NCBI GenBank assembly: GCA_022376925.1
Contig: JAIOJX010000031.1
Span: 139,270,854-139,334,853, forward strand
Source of the DNA: Tragulus kanchil
Taxonomy: Eukaryota; Chordata; Mammalia; Artiodactyla; Tragulidae
Direction: 5' to 3'
DNA length: 64,000 nucleotides
Positions 1-12,425 of the stretch are shown here, in pieces (the first letter of the stretch is position 1; each line of letters opens with the position of its first letter). The position numbers and the translations under genes are program-made. The notes under the pieces were generated by a model. That model had not been told where the DNA came from and ran no database searches. It was given only the letters and a program-made list of their open reading frames with translations.

Positions 1-404
1 TATCTGCATCAAGCTAAAAGGAAAAACCATGAAGAATACCTAGGGATATTTTCATAACATCGCCACCCACTTCACAAATGAAGAAATCGAAGTGACTAAA
101 AACATGCTTTTCCTTAAATTTCCAATTTCCACTTCCTTTAAACTAAGAAAATTCTGTAACTCTTTGCAGCCAATAGCAGCTAGAATCAGAAGAGATAGTC
201 TCTTTAGAATCTGGTTTTTTCTCTCTTCATTCAAACCTCAGTGAACAATAGCTTGGACCCTTGAAGTGAGTATTCACATACGTGTGAACTGTCCTCAGTT
301 CACCTGCTCTTCTTGGTGAGAGGGCAGGGAGGGGATGAGACGGTTCAACATTTTTTAAGTGAGGGGGAAAGGGATGCACAAGGACACCCCTACTGCATGG
401 TAGT

Positions 405-560
405 TTCTCCACATTATTTAATCTTCACAGCAATCTCATGAGGAAAGTACAAGTTTCCATTTTACAGATAAGAAAATTAATACATGGACAGGTTAAAAGA
501 TTGTCCATTGGAAAAAGATATTGAGAAGTAAAGCTCAGTTCTAATGTTTCAGTCCAAGCT
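405..560 (-). repeat. MIR SINE fragment
   Basis: Shows the reverse MIR core: ATTTAATCTTCACAGCAA, CTCATGAGG, CATTTTACAGATAAG and GACAGGTTAAAAGATTG. Confidence 0.7.
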
Positions 561-1113
561 CATTTTGTGACAAGGCTCTATACATCTCCCTGGATTCAGC
601 ACCAGGACCAGAGGCAGAGCCCATAGAGGCTTTGCTGGGAGAAGAGTGGGGACCAAGCAGGCGGGAAGATGGGGCTGAGTCCCAGGGATGAGCTCAAACT
701 ACAGAAACGCCTGAACTATAGGCAGGGCCAGGGCCAAGAAAGAGCCATCGTCATCATCTCTTCCCATCTACATCAGATTGCTCTTTTTAGATCCATTTTC
801 TATCCTCCTGCCAGCCACTGAAGCTAGACAAGCACTGTCATCTGTAAAATGCCATCCCCAGACTGCCACCCTGAGTTTTTATAATACACAGATAAATCCA
901 CGCATGGGAAAATTGTATGAAATTTATAAAATTCACTGTTGAGGAGACAACGGTAACAGATCAGCCCCCAAATTCCAGTGAGCTAACACAATCCCCCAAG
1001 TAGGGATTCCTGATACCCATGTAGCTCACTTCCAAGAGAGATTCTGGTACCCAGGGTCCTTCCTCCTTGTGGCTCTGCCCACCTTCCAACACAGCTTCTA
1101 AGGTTCCTGCGAT
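561..1113. other. Unassigned non-coding DNA
   Basis: No coding frame, repeat family or simple repeat that I can recognise. Confidence 0.5.
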
Positions 1114-1539
1114 TATCTGCATCAAGCTAAAAGGAAAAACCATGAAGAATACCTAGGGATATTTTCATAAGCTGAGCCTGGAAGTCACACACCTCACTTC
1201 TGCTCACATTCTCTTCATGAGAATCCAGCTCATGGCCACGCCTCTCTACAGGAGGCTATAGGAGGTGTGGCCCCACTGTGAGCACAGAAAGATGAGATGC
1301 GTCTTGATTCACTCAGAGCAGTTTCTCATTCCTGTACAAAGTTGAGAAGCTCTCCAACTCACATGATTTTGGCCCCATTTGAGAGCTTGAGAGTAGATGT
1401 AAACCAAGGACCAGCCTGCTTGGAATGGATAAACTCCACGTGTGGATAATCTTGGATTCCCCAGCTGAGCATCTTACAATCTTAAAAGCAGGAGAAATTA
1501 TCACAACTGAAGCTGTTTCATCATTAGACTACCCAGGAA

Positions 1540-1590
1540 GATATAGATAGATGGATAAGTAGGTAGATGATAGATAGATATCAATATATT
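1540..1590. repeat. Degenerate GATA/TAGA microsatellite
   Basis: About ten imperfect GATA units mixed with GGATAAGTAGGTA. The DNA on either side (1171-1539, 1591-1891) holds nothing recognisable. Confidence 0.8.
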
Positions 1591-1891
1591 CTGGAGATTC
1601 TAATTCAGCTACCTGGTGTGGATCTGGGAATGTGTTTCTAACCATGGGGGATTTGTCAGGACTCTTTTGATTCAGATAACATTGCCAGGGGAAGGATGAC
1701 TTTGAGTCACAACTGGATACAGTCTCAAACAGTCTCTGTGGGACACCCCAGCTCTCTCCCTCTCACCAGATCTTTTCAGTAGAAGATCCATTTTCAGGCC
1801 ATCTCCCCCCATGGGTCAAGGTGGCCACCAGCAGCTCTGGGTATACTCTTTATCCACTTTCCCAAGAAAAGCAGGGAGCATCTCCAAGAAG

Positions 1892-4098
1892 TTGGCACGG
1901 GCCACCTTAAAATATTCTTAAATCCATGTTTCCCAAAACGGGTCCCTTGAAAGATGGGTTGATGTGAACTTATGTCTAGTGAGAGAAACATAACATTTCA
2001 TGTTCAAAGAAGCTGGGGAGATGCTAGTTTACATGAGACTAAACAGGCTTCTTTTCTTCAGGACTTCTCAGAGACTTTAATATTCTGATATTTTCTGACT
2101 CTTCAGGAGGGGTTATGATAGGCCATATTTCCCAGACTTACCTAACACAAGCACTGTCTTAAATGAGGGTTTTGCCTTGTTCAAAGCATGCTTTGTTAAA
2201 CATGAATTCATGGGTTATCCATTTGGGAACCCCCTGGCCCCCAGGGATGTATGTTTGTGATGGTAACTTTGAGTTTATGCTGCTGTGAAGAGGTCTGGCA
2301 GTAAGCATCCAGAAGCCTCAAAGAAGGGGCAGTATTTAGAAGTCCTTCTCTTGCCTAAACCTTCTCCCATCTGCTCTTCACAGCTCTCCTTTCTCTCCCT
2401 CTCAGACTGCTTTGTGCTACTCGGGAACCTCCAAACACGGCTGTCCCTCTTCCCCGCCCTCTTGTGGCAGCTGAGGGGGTGGCAATGGGACCGTGACCCC
2501 TGCGACGGGCTCCCTCCCACCTGCCTGGGCATCTCCCCTGGCACCAACCTGGGCCAACAAGCCCCGTGGAAATGGACGCAGAGCCCCCACCGTTGGCTGA
2601 CACTCGGGCTTCACATAAGGTCACCCTCTGTGATGTGTCACGGGGAGGGAACAAATCCCGCACTGTGTCTATTCGATCAGAGCTTGTTTCTATCTGCATC
2701 TGTCATCACTGATTGCATTTGAATGGGTTTAGTCTCTATTTTAAATAAAAGATTTATGCCTTCGCTGTCAGAGCCTGCCTTTATTTGAAAATGTAATCTT
2801 GTTTCTAGGAGTCTAGATTAACTGATTAGATTTAGGCGTCCCTCATGTGTCTCCAAGAGGAAAGGAGACTCCCCTAGGCATACGGCCCTGCACACGCCAC
2901 ACGGTGGAAGCCAAGAGCATCGGATCCAGCACACACAGGCAGGCTGGCGGCCCCGTCTTGACAGCTTTATTTGGTTCCTGCCCCAGGGTTGATGGCTCAA
3001 AAACGGGTCCCTTGGCACGGGCCACCTTAAAATATTCTTAAATCCATGTTTCCCAAAACGGGTCCCTTGAAAGATGGGTTGATGTGAACTTATGTCTAGT
3101 GAGAGAAACATAACATTTCATGTTCAAAGAAGCTGGGGAGATGCTAGTTTACATGAGACTAAACAGGCTTCTTTTCTTCAGGACTTCTCAGAGACTTTAA
3201 TATTCTGATATTTTCTGACTCTTCAGGAGGGGTTATGATAGGCCATATTTCCCAGACTTACCTAACACAAGCACTGTCTTAAATGAGGGTTTTGCCTTGT
3301 TCAAAGCATGCTTTGTTAAACATGAATTCATGGGTTATCCATTTGGGAACCCCCTGGCCCCCAGGGATGTATGTTTGTGATGGTAACTTTGAGTTTATGC
3401 TGCTGTGAAGAGGTCTGGCAGTAAGCATCCAGAAGCCTCAAAGAAGGGGCAGTATTTAGAAGTCCTTCTCTTGCCTAAACCTTCTCCCATCTGCTCTTCA
3501 CAGCTCTCCTTTCTCTCCCTCTCAGACTGCTTTGTGCTACTCGGGAACCTCCAAACACGGCTGTCCCTCTTCCCCGCCCTCTTGTGGCAGCTGAGGGGGT
3601 GGCAATGGGACCGTGACCCCTGCGACGGGCTCCCTCCCACCTGCCTGGGCATCTCCCCTGGCACCAACCTGGGCCAACAAGCCCCGTGGAAATGGACGCA
3701 GAGCCCCCACCGTTGGCTGACACTCGGGCTTCACATAAGGTCACCCTCTGTGATGTGTCACGGGGAGGGAACAAATCCCGCACTGTGTCTATTCGATCAG
3801 AGCTTGTTTCTATCTGCATCTGTCATCACTGATTGCATTTGAATGGGTTTAGTCTCTATTTTAAATAAAAGATTTATGCCTTCGCTGTCAGAGCCTGCCT
3901 TTATTTGAAAATGTAATCTTGTTTCTAGGAGTCTAGATTAACTGATTAGATTTAGGCGTCCCTCATGTGTCTCCAAGAGGAAAGGAGACTCCCCTAGGCA
4001 TACGGCCCTGCACACGCCACACGGTGGAAGCCAAGAGCATCGGATCCAGCACACACAGGCAGGCTGGCGGCCCCGTCTTGACAGCTTTATTTGGTTCC
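1892..4098. repeat. Tandem duplication 2: 1892-2978 and 3012-4098
   Basis: Offset 1120, no difference noticed. The 33 bases between the copies (2979-3011) look like a scrambled version of what follows the second copy (4099 onward), sharing CCAGGG and GGGTCCC in the same order. Confidence 0.95.
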
Positions 4099-4332
4099 CT
4101 TGCATCCAGGGAGTGTTTTTCTGGGTCCCCCCGTCTCTGGGCCAGCTTCCCAACCACTAGCTCAGGAGCCTGTGCTCCCCGCGAGGGTCCTCCACCAAAC
4201 TTGCCCTTTGGCCAGAGGTTTTGCTAGAGACCCCCTAGTGGGAGACCCGCAGGCCCCCCTGAGCCGGGCCAAGGAGTCCCAGGTTTCCTTCACGTCTGTG
4301 TTATGTCTTCTACCCGCTGAGAGCTCACCCTA
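4099..4332. other. Unassigned GC-rich non-coding DNA
   Basis: Open frames cross it, but their codon content changes freely and they resemble no protein I know. Confidence 0.45.
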
Positions 4333-4490
4333 CTGATCAGACCACAGGGTCAGAAGACCTGGGCTTGCGTGCAAGCCGTGTGACCCTGGGCAGCCGCAGA
4401 ACCTTCCTGAAAGATGGAGGTACTGTTAATGCCCACCTCACAGGGCTGCTCTGTCGCTGACTCAGCAAACACCGGGTTTGGGGGGCGGGG
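4333..4490 (+). repeat. MIR SINE fragment
   Basis: Forward MIR pattern: GACCTGGGCTTG, TGTGACCCTGGGCAGC, GAACCTTCCTGAAAGATGGAGG and CACCTCACAGGG. Confidence 0.7.
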
Positions 4491-4782
4491 AGAGCTCTTG
4501 AGAGCTGCTTTCTACAAGTTTGTAGCGACTTCAGCAGAGACAGGGCTGGGTGCCCATCTACCTCCTTTGGAAGTGACAATTTGGCTGCTCCCCAGGAGGA
4601 CAAGTGTCTGGGTGGGGTCACAGCCAAGTGAGTGGGAAAGCTGGCCCATCACCAGGAATCCTGAGCCCACCCCGAGCCCTGGGCTCTTCCCTCCTCCCTG
4701 CACCCTGCACCCCACCCCCACTTTTGTCCCTGTCCCTCTCCTCCCGCCCCTCTGGCCTTCTCTCCTTGTCTCCCTCTGCCAC

Positions 4783-5147
4783 AGACTGAACTGTGACCCC
4801 TCGAGTTCATAGGTGAATTGCCCCCAGGGTGACTTCGTTTGCAAAGAGTCATTAGGAGGTAATTCACTAAGGCTAAATGAGGTCATCAGGGCGGGGCCCT
4901 AATCTGATGGGACTGGTTGGTTGCCTTCCAGGAAGATCCACCTCTCTCTCCCCACCTAGGAGCCTACTCTCAGGGAGGCCTGGGGAGCGCACTGGCAGAT
5001 GGCAGAGATAAAGAGGCCCCCTAACGAAACCTACCCTGCCGGCACCTTGACCTTGCACTCGTTAGCCTTCATCCCTGTGAGACATTTCTCTTGTCAAGCC
5101 GCCCAGTCTGAGGTGCTTTGTTATGGCAGCCCGAGGAGACTAATACA
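4783..5147 (+). repeat. MaLR-type LTR (MLT1-like)
   Basis: Begins GACTGAACTGTGACCCCTCG and contains ATTAGGAGGTAATT, ATGAGGTCATCAGGGCGGGGCCCTAATC and GCACCTTGACCTTG. It ends GCCGCCCAGTCTGAGGTGCTTTG / TTATGGCAGCCCGAGGAGACTAATACA, the usual MaLR order. Confidence 0.75.
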
Positions 5148-6324
5148 CCCTCTCTCCGTCTTGTCTTTGTCTCTCTGTTTCTGTTTTTCTCCAGGTCAGT
5201 CTGTCTTTCTGTTCCCTCCCTCCCCAGCAGCCCCCGACGTTCCCGTTGCACTCGCGCCATCTGCTGGTCGGTCTCGGGCTAGCAGGCAAGGTCCCAGCCT
5301 CAGAGAGGTTCCGTCTCATCCCGGGGCAGCATCCCCTCAACAACACACACATCACACACACACCCAGCCACGAGCGTTGGATGGCGTGTCACTGCCTCTC
5401 CGTTGGCCCTCCTCACCCCCCAATAACCCGGCACATCACAATCCCTGACACACACTTGATGGTCTAAGCACCTTAGTCAGAGCCACACCTGACCCATATC
5501 AACCCCCCATGCCCATTCGCTGCCCGGCACACAGTAGGTGCTCACTAAATGTTCCTTGCGCGACTAAGGGAAGACGCTCCCTGGTGGGGATTTCACGCGT
5601 TGTCTGTGGGGGGCTCTGACACGGGAAGGGAACGTTTCTTCCTCCTGGTGCCCCCCATATGCACAGTCCACGTGGGACCTGGGTGCCGCCCACGCGCACA
5701 CCCTGCACACAGCACCAAGCCATACCCACCCGGGCTACACAGCGATGGATGGGGAGCCCCCTCTCCTGCCCCATTAAGTAGCCTTACCCCCAGCGCTGCA
5801 AGGCAGCCTGGAACAGGGGACACGCATCTCCTGATTTGTCACTCGGCAAAACAGCTCAGAGGAAAGAAAGACGCAGTGACCGTCTCCATCATTCAGCCCC
5901 CTCGGCCTGGGAAGGAACTGTTTTCTGAGGGGGCTAATTAAGACGAATCTGTCTGAGGGCAGAGGCTGAGGCTCCATCACTCTGGTTCCTCAATCAGCCC
6001 AGGAGGGCAGAGGGAGAGGAGGCTCCGGATCCAGCGCGGTCAGCCAGGCTCCTTGCGTCCTCATTAGTCCAGGTATAAAGCCGAGTAGCGTGAGGAACTC
6101 ACCGGGGGCACAGGACTGCAGGGGGCGCCACAAACAGGCTCGAGCAGGGGCAGTACCACCCGGCCCTCCCTTGGTCTCCGGCTCTCCTGCGGCTCAGCAC
6201 GGTGCTGTTCCTGATCTCACCTTCCATTGTTTGACAGTTGATTCATCCCCGACGCTTTTGGCATAAATTATGATTTTTTTAAAAGTATTCTGTGAACGAA
6301 AGTGGGGACTTAGCTCTCTGTACC
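5148..6324. other. Unassigned non-coding DNA
   Basis: GC-rich, with a short CA-rich patch (5341-5365). It includes GGGGGCTAATTAAGACGAATCTG near 5929 but no recognised repeat, gene or CpG island. Confidence 0.45.
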
Positions 6325-6790
6325 GCATGTTCTTAGCAGCGTTATTCACCATAGGCCAAGGACAGAAGGCAGCCTAGACGGACAAAATGCGGCACATCCA
6401 CAGTGGGATCTGTATTCAGCCTTAAAGAGGCAGGAGATTCTGACAGGTGCCATAGCCTGCAAGAACCTTAAGGATGTTCTGCTAAGTGAAATCAGTCGGT
6501 CACGAAAAGCCAAGTGCTGCCTGATTCCACTTACGGAATACTTAGAGTAGTCAAATGCAGAGATACAGAATGGGGAGGCTGGGGAGAACAGAGACTAGGA
6601 GGTCCGTGTTCGGTGGATGCTGAACTTCAGCTGGGGCAGATGAAAACATGCTGAAGGCGGGGGAGGACAAAGCCTGCACACGGTCTGACTGTACTCACTG
6701 CCCCGGAACGGAACACTTAAAATAGTTAAAACGATAAATTTTGTGTTATATACCTTTTACCACAATATAAAAAAGAACACAGCATTAATA
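6325..6790 (+). repeat. L1 (older family) 3' end
   Basis: Carries the L1 ORF2 tail pattern (TTCACCATAGGCCAAGGACAGAAGGCAGCC, CTAAGTGAAATCAGTC) and the terminal TTTACCACAATATAAAAAAG. Its last 35 bases are repeated at 7914. Confidence 0.7.
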
Positions 6791-9072
6791 TATCATCGTT
6801 CCGGAGCCTTTTGATGCCCACTTCAATGCTGGGCCTGAATTAAGTACCTCTTGCCTCAGTCTTGTCTCATCCTGAATTCCTCACATTGTCCCCATCTTAC
6901 AGACGGTGGGACAGAACCTGAGGGATGGCAGAGGCCTTCCCAAATTGCCAAGAAAGTTCCAGGTGAGCCAGGAACTCAAAGGCCAAGAGCCCAGCTCCTA
7001 GCTAAGGATACAGCCCAATACAGTTCCCCGTGCCTGCCTACCCCCAAGACGCTTCCAGGGAGATCGGTCTACACCACTGTCCTTCTGGAGTCAGCTGTTC
7101 CTTGGGGGGAGTCTTAGCTCACAAATAAGGGCCTCAGAGGACCCAGAGATCCCTTGGCTCAGCCCCAGCCCACCCCCTCTGTGAAGACCCCTCTCCCAAC
7201 AGCTACAATTCTCTGCTTCCTTGCAGAGAGATCTCTGGGACTGTGGTCAAGTCCCTTTTCACATTCTCTAGCTATGACCATGACTGCTACTTTTCTCCCA
7301 ACATTTACCCCCTTTCCTTCTTCAGTAACAGAACCCAAATATAACTGGCACAGTTTGCCTGGAATAAGACCTTCCTTCTTTAGCTTCCCTTGCTAGCTGG
7401 GGGTACCCACAGGCCTTAGATCTGCCCCCAGACCTAGAAACTGAAGCACTATGTGCAGCTTTGAGTCTGTGGCCTTATAGACAGCTGCCCCCTCTTCCGT
7501 CTCTTATCCTTTCTGTTGGTTGAAAAGGTGGACATGATGGCTGGAGCCTGCGCTGCCATATTGGAGGGCAGAGGCACAACGGGTGAAAGGGGGCTGGGTC
7601 CCGGATACAGGCCCACCTATATCAACCCCTGGCCCACCCTCCTGCACATGTCTGAGCGGTTCAGTTCCCAGCAAGATATAAGACACAGCAGATGAACTCC
7701 CTCAGCCTCCCCCTCCACAGAGTCAAGGCCTCTCTCTGTGCAGATCATTTCCAGCCCCTCTTGGTCATTCCTGAAACACCTCCGAATTAATTACTTCCAC
7801 AGGAGTCTTGGGTGCAGGATTTATTTCTGGAAACCCAACCTATGACTTCCCTCCATCCTCATTTGATCTTCCACAGCCTGTGGGGTGCCCAGCTAGGCTA
7901 GAGTCCAGCTAAGTTTTACCACAATATAAAAAGAACACAGCATTAATATATCATCGTTCCGGAGCCTTTTGATGCCCACTTCAATGCTGGGCCTGAATTA
8001 AGTACCTCTTGCCTCAGTCTTGTCTCATCCTGAATTCCTCACATTGTCCCCATCTTACAGACGGTGGGACAGAACCTGAGGGATGGCAGAGGCCTTCCCA
8101 AATTGCCAAGAAAGTTCCAGGTGAGCCAGGAACTCAAAGGCCAAGAGCCCAGCTCCTAGCTAAGGATACAGCCCAATACAGTTCCCCGTGCCTGCCTACC
8201 CCCAAGACGCTTCCAGGGAGATCGGTCTACACCACTGTCCTTCTGGAGTCAGCTGTTCCTTGGGGGGAGTCTTAGCTCACAAATAAGGGCCTCAGAGGAC
8301 CCAGAGATCCCTTGGCTCAGCCCCAGCCCACCCCCTCTGTGAAGACCCCTCTCCCAACAGCTACAATTCTCTGCTTCCTTGCAGAGAGATCTCTGGGACT
8401 GTGGTCAAGTCCCTTTTCACATTCTCTAGCTATGACCATGACTGCTACTTTTCTCCCAACATTTACCCCCTTTCCTTCTTCAGTAACAGAACCCAAATAT
8501 AACTGGCACAGTTTGCCTGGAATAAGACCTTCCTTCTTTAGCTTCCCTTGCTAGCTGGGGGTACCCACAGGCCTTAGATCTGCCCCCAGACCTAGAAACT
8601 GAAGCACTATGTGCAGCTTTGAGTCTGTGGCCTTATAGACAGCTGCCCCCTCTTCCGTCTCTTATCCTTTCTGTTGGTTGAAAAGGTGGACATGATGGCT
8701 GGAGCCTGCGCTGCCATATTGGAGGGCAGAGGCACAACGGGTGAAAGGGGGCTGGGTCCCGGATACAGGCCCACCTATATCAACCCCTGGCCCACCCTCC
8801 TGCACATGTCTGAGCGGTTCAGTTCCCAGCAAGATATAAGACACAGCAGATGAACTCCCTCAGCCTCCCCCTCCACAGAGTCAAGGCCTCTCTCTGTGCA
8901 GATCATTTCCAGCCCCTCTTGGTCATTCCTGAAACACCTCCGAATTAATTACTTCCACAGGAGTCTTGGGTGCAGGATTTATTTCTGGAAACCCAACCTA
9001 TGACTTCCCTCCATCCTCATTTGATCTTCCACAGCCTGTGGGGTGCCCAGCTAGGCTAGAGTCCAGCTAAGT
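6755..9072. repeat. Tandem duplication 3: 6755-7913 and 7914-9072
   Basis: Offset 1158, copies abut directly. The only difference noted is one A in a run near the left end. The left edge cuts the 3' tail of an L1 fragment. Confidence 0.96.
6791..7913. other. Unassigned non-coding DNA inside duplication 3
   Basis: Possibly MIR-like around 6880-6990. Otherwise pyrimidine-rich unique sequence without a supported gene. The same content recurs at 7949-9072. Confidence 0.4.
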
Positions 9073-9287
9073 CCAAAAGTCACTCCGGACTCTTCACCAC
9101 ATACTTATTTGATAGAAACATCTATCATCTAACATGTGATAGAAACATCTACTAAGCTTAAGCCATTGTTGTGTGAAGTTGAGCCAGTCTCTTGGCCCCT
9201 CCGGCTTTAGGCTTCCCTTCTGTGAAATGCAGTTATAAATCCCAATAAGAAAACAGACATGAATGAATTCTGTAAACTTGTCAGAGG

Positions 9288-9960
9288 TATGTTATGGACT
9301 GGATGCTTGTGTCCCCATGCCACCTAATCCATATGTTGCAATCCTAACCCTCAATGTGATTGTACTAGGAGGTAGGACCCTTGGGGAGAGAATTAGACCA
9401 GGAAGGGATTCGTGTCCTCATCGGAAGAGCATAAGAGAGCTTGCTCCTTATGGGAGGAAGACAAGAAGAGATGGGAGGACACGGCAAGAAGACAGCTGTC
9501 GGGCTTCCCTGGTGGTCCAGGGGGTAAAGAGTCCGCCTTGTGGGGCAAGGGGCACCGGTTCGATCCCTGGCCCGGGAAGATCGCACGTGCTGCGGAGCGG
9601 CTGGACTGGTGTGTCCAATGACGAGCCAGCGCTCTGGAGCGCATGCACCCAGACCCCGTGCTCTGCAACGGGAGAGGCCACTGCGATAGGAGGCCCACAT
9701 AGGCCAAAGAATACAGATGGATGAAAATAAATAAATAAATAAACCAATAAAAGAGGCCCCCCCAAAATTATAAAAATGAAAAAGAAGACAGCTGTCTGCA
9801 AACCAGGAAGAGGGTCCCCATCAGAGCCCCACCATACTGACACCTAATCTCAGATTTCCCAGCTTCTAGAACTCGGAGAAATAAATCTCTGTTCTTTAAG
9901 CCACCCAGTTCATGATCTTTCTGTTGTAACAGCCAAAGCTAAGACAAGGTACTGAATGAA
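9288..9960 (+). repeat. MLT1-type LTR split by a SINE
   Basis: Starts TGTTATGGACTGGATGCTTG and contains ACTAGGAGGTAGGACCC. After the insertion at 9501-9781 it resumes with AACCAGGAAGAGGGTCCCCA and ends AAATAAATCTCTGTTC / TTTAAGCCACCCAGTTC and a run-down AGACAAGG. Confidence 0.8.
9501..9781 (+). mobile_element. CHR-type tRNA-derived SINE with 15-bp target duplication
   Basis: The head GGGCTTCCCTGGTGGTCCAG, B-box GGTTCGATCCC and tail GATGAAAATAAATAAATAAA are intact. AAGAAGACAGCTGTC flanks it perfectly at 9486-9500 and 9782-9796. It splits an MLT1 LTR. Confidence 0.92.
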
Positions 9961-10484
9961 TTATCTGATGAGTGGCCAGTCCCATGGAAGCCAAGAGCTC
10001 CCCCAAGATAACCTCCAAACCCTAGAGGTTTTTATCCAGCAAATCTGGCTGAGAAATTGAGTCCCTCTGACTTTGCTGCAGGGCATGCGACCTGACTGTC
10101 CTTTCTCCAGGGCAAGGCTGTGGGGCCTGAGCGCCTGCCCTCCGTACGGTCAGCACATCGCTGCTGCCCCCAGACCCTCCACGGCCTGCCCTGGCCCTCA
10201 GCCTCGCCGGCTCCTTGCACCCACCTGGTTCTGCTGCATGCACCGCTAGGGCTCCTCCTGGCTAAGAAGTGACCGGGAGCTGGGACAGGCAGCCATGGCA
10301 GCCTTCTCAGCAGGAGCACAGTGTCCTAACCCCAGGGGAGGGAGGGTGGTGGGAAAGAGGGCGCTGGAGGGAGAGATGGGGACTGGCGGGAACAGGACCA
10401 ACTTCAAAGGCCGGAAACAGGCGGCTCCCTCCTAAGCCGGGAGCAGAGACAAAAGCAGCCATGAGTGATGTGTGCGAACACGTC
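9961..10484. other. Unassigned non-coding DNA
   Basis: GC-rich, no recognised repeat or gene. Confidence 0.45.
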
Positions 10485-10625
10485 ACAGTTTCCAAAGTAC
10501 TTTCGCATCCTCGGTGTCTCTTACTCCCAGCGAGAACAAAAAGGTTCAGAGAAAGCAGAGATCTCGCCCACCGTCACACAGCAGCCAGAGACAGGGCATC
10601 GACCCATGTTTGCCAATCCTCAGAA
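10485..10625 (-). repeat. MIR SINE fragment
   Basis: CAAAGTACTTTCGCATCC, AAGGTTCAGAGAAAGCAGAG and CGTCACACAGCAGCCAGAGA follow the reverse MIR core. Confidence 0.6.
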
Positions 10626-11907
10626 TTTGGAGAACATGCCAGAGGCTTGGGCCTTGGACAACAGGCCTGGGGGCCACATGAAGGAACCCTCACCCCGTCT
10701 TTCCCAGCGGTGGCCTTGCCTCTTAGGGAAGAGCCAGGGTGGGTGCTGGGATGGAGGGAGGGCGTCTCCACGGGCTCCGCGCTCCCTCACAGGCATGGAC
10801 AGCACATGCCCCTCCCAGAACCTAGACTTGGCTCCGTGGAGGGGACACTTCTGTTGGTTTGGGCCACTTGTGATACGACCGCCCCCAATATGGCTTTTGG
10901 GAACCATCTCTCCCCCAGAATGCACTGGGAGTGCTTCGTCAAGGGTTCTGTGCAGCTGACAGGCGATCACGTGACAGAGGCACAGCCAATCTGATCGCTC
11001 CCTCTCACCTTCACACAATGCAGGATGCACCGTCAGTTTCTGGGGACCCAACCTCCACACCTGGAGTTTCACAGGCCATGAGATGTCTGGCCAAGCTACA
11101 GCACGGCTGACCTCGAGGCAGGCGAGTCTCCCACCTCACCCCCAGGAGGCTGCTGGCTGTGCTCTGAACCCGTGTGCTCCTCCTCCTCCCCCGGATCTCA
11201 CATCACGCTCCTCCCAGCTCCAGCCTCCTCGACCTCCATCAGCTCCACGGGCTCCTCCCGCCCCTTCCCATCGGAGGACCTCTTTCCACGTCCACACGAG
11301 GTTCCGCTCCAGCCACAGCCTCACAGGGAGGCCCTCCAGGACCACCGCCAGCTAGAAACACCCCCAATCCACCCCCAGGTCCGCTGAAAGCAGCCCACCC
11401 AGAGAGAGAGAGAGGGATGGCAGCGCGTCCCTGCACACAACACTCCCAAACCTGGCCTTTAAGTGGAGGATTCAGACTTCCAGAAGCGAAGGGGGAAGAG
11501 GGCCAAAAAAACATTCCTGGCAGGAAGAGAGTCAGCCAAACAAGTGGCAGCTTTGGGGTCTGCAGGCAGCACAGGGGGAAGGAGAAACAGAACTGGAAAT
11601 AGTGGCCGGAGCAGAGTGGGTGTGGGTGGGAGGCGCGGGTAGCCAGCTGGGGAAGTGTGAGCTTTTTTCCTATTGGGTCAGAGGGCGTCTGGCGGCCCGC
11701 ATTACAGACTTCCAAATCACAGCTACTTGCAGTCCTGTGGAGTCACCCTGACGGGCAGGGTCAGAAGCAGGAGCTAGGGAACGGTCCCCAGGAGCATGAA
11801 TGGAGGGGGTAAGGGGCAGCCTCGGGAGTAGCAGCCCAGGGCACTCCAGGGAAATGGGGCTTCTCCACGGGCTCCCCCAGTTCCACTTACTGAGACTGCA
11901 ACCTGTC
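10626..11907. other. Unassigned non-coding DNA, GC-rich
   Basis: Pyrimidine-rich patch at 11170-11300 and an AGAG run at 11401-11414. Long open frames exist on both strands, but they overlap each other and resemble nothing known. Confidence 0.45.
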
Positions 11908-12090
11908 CTTTTTTTTTTTTTTTTTTCCTGCGCCAGGTGTTAGTCGTCGCACGCTGGATCTTTTTAGGCACCGCATGCAAACTCTTAGTGTCGGCATGTG
12001 GGATCTAGTTCCCCAACCAGGAATCAAATTGGGGCCCCCTGCACTGGGAGCAGGGAATCTCAGCCACTGGACCAACGGGGAAGTCCTGCC
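11908..12090 (-). mobile_element. CHR-type SINE, a second subfamily
   Basis: A poly-T run opens it, followed by GTCGCACGCTGGATC, TTCCCCAACCAGGAATCAAA and CACTGGACCAACGGGGAAGTCC. It lacks the GGAGCGCATGC block of the other copies. Confidence 0.8.
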
Positions 12091-12269
12091 CCAGCCCTCC
12101 CAGCCGCAAGGCCTCAGGGCTTTCCAACAGGCATCTCCTGGGGGAGTCGGGTGAGGGGATTGCCTGGTAAATGGAGCGACAGCCACGCTCCTTTCCTGGC
12201 CCTTCATTTCCTCACCCTAAAGAAGTAGCCCTCTGCGATTCATAGTGGCCATTCATGTTTTTCATGTGC

Positions 12270-12425
12270 TTATTGTGTTAGAACTCTGGGAAATAGGGAT
12301 GGTTATCAATCCCAGATTTTACAGATAGGGAAACCGAGACAGAAAAGTGAAAAACCATGCCCACAGTCACACGGGCAGTAAGTGACCCAGCCATGTCTGA
12401 ACCATTGTACCACACTGCCCTGAAA
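12270..12425 (-). repeat. MIR SINE fragment
   Basis: CAGATTTTACAGATAGGGAAACCGAGACAG then CACAGTCACACGGGCAGTAAGTG is the reverse MIR core. Confidence 0.75.

Larger units (their letters stand above)
1..1170. repeat. Tandem duplication 1 (window begins inside it)
   Basis: Bases 1-57 equal 1114-1170. If the copies abut, the second copy is 58-1170 and the first began about 1.05 kb before the window. The junction would be at 57/58. Confidence 0.8.

Noticed and set aside
2285..2722. A 145-codon open frame, seen again at 3405-3842
   Set aside because: The two are one sequence duplicated. There is no homology I recognise, other strands are equally open because of GC content, and no splice or start context supports a gene.
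10269..10994. A 241-codon open frame on the plus strand
   Set aside because: It crosses a MIR fragment and overlaps open frames on the other strand. Its composition looks like GC-rich non-coding DNA and no domain is visible.
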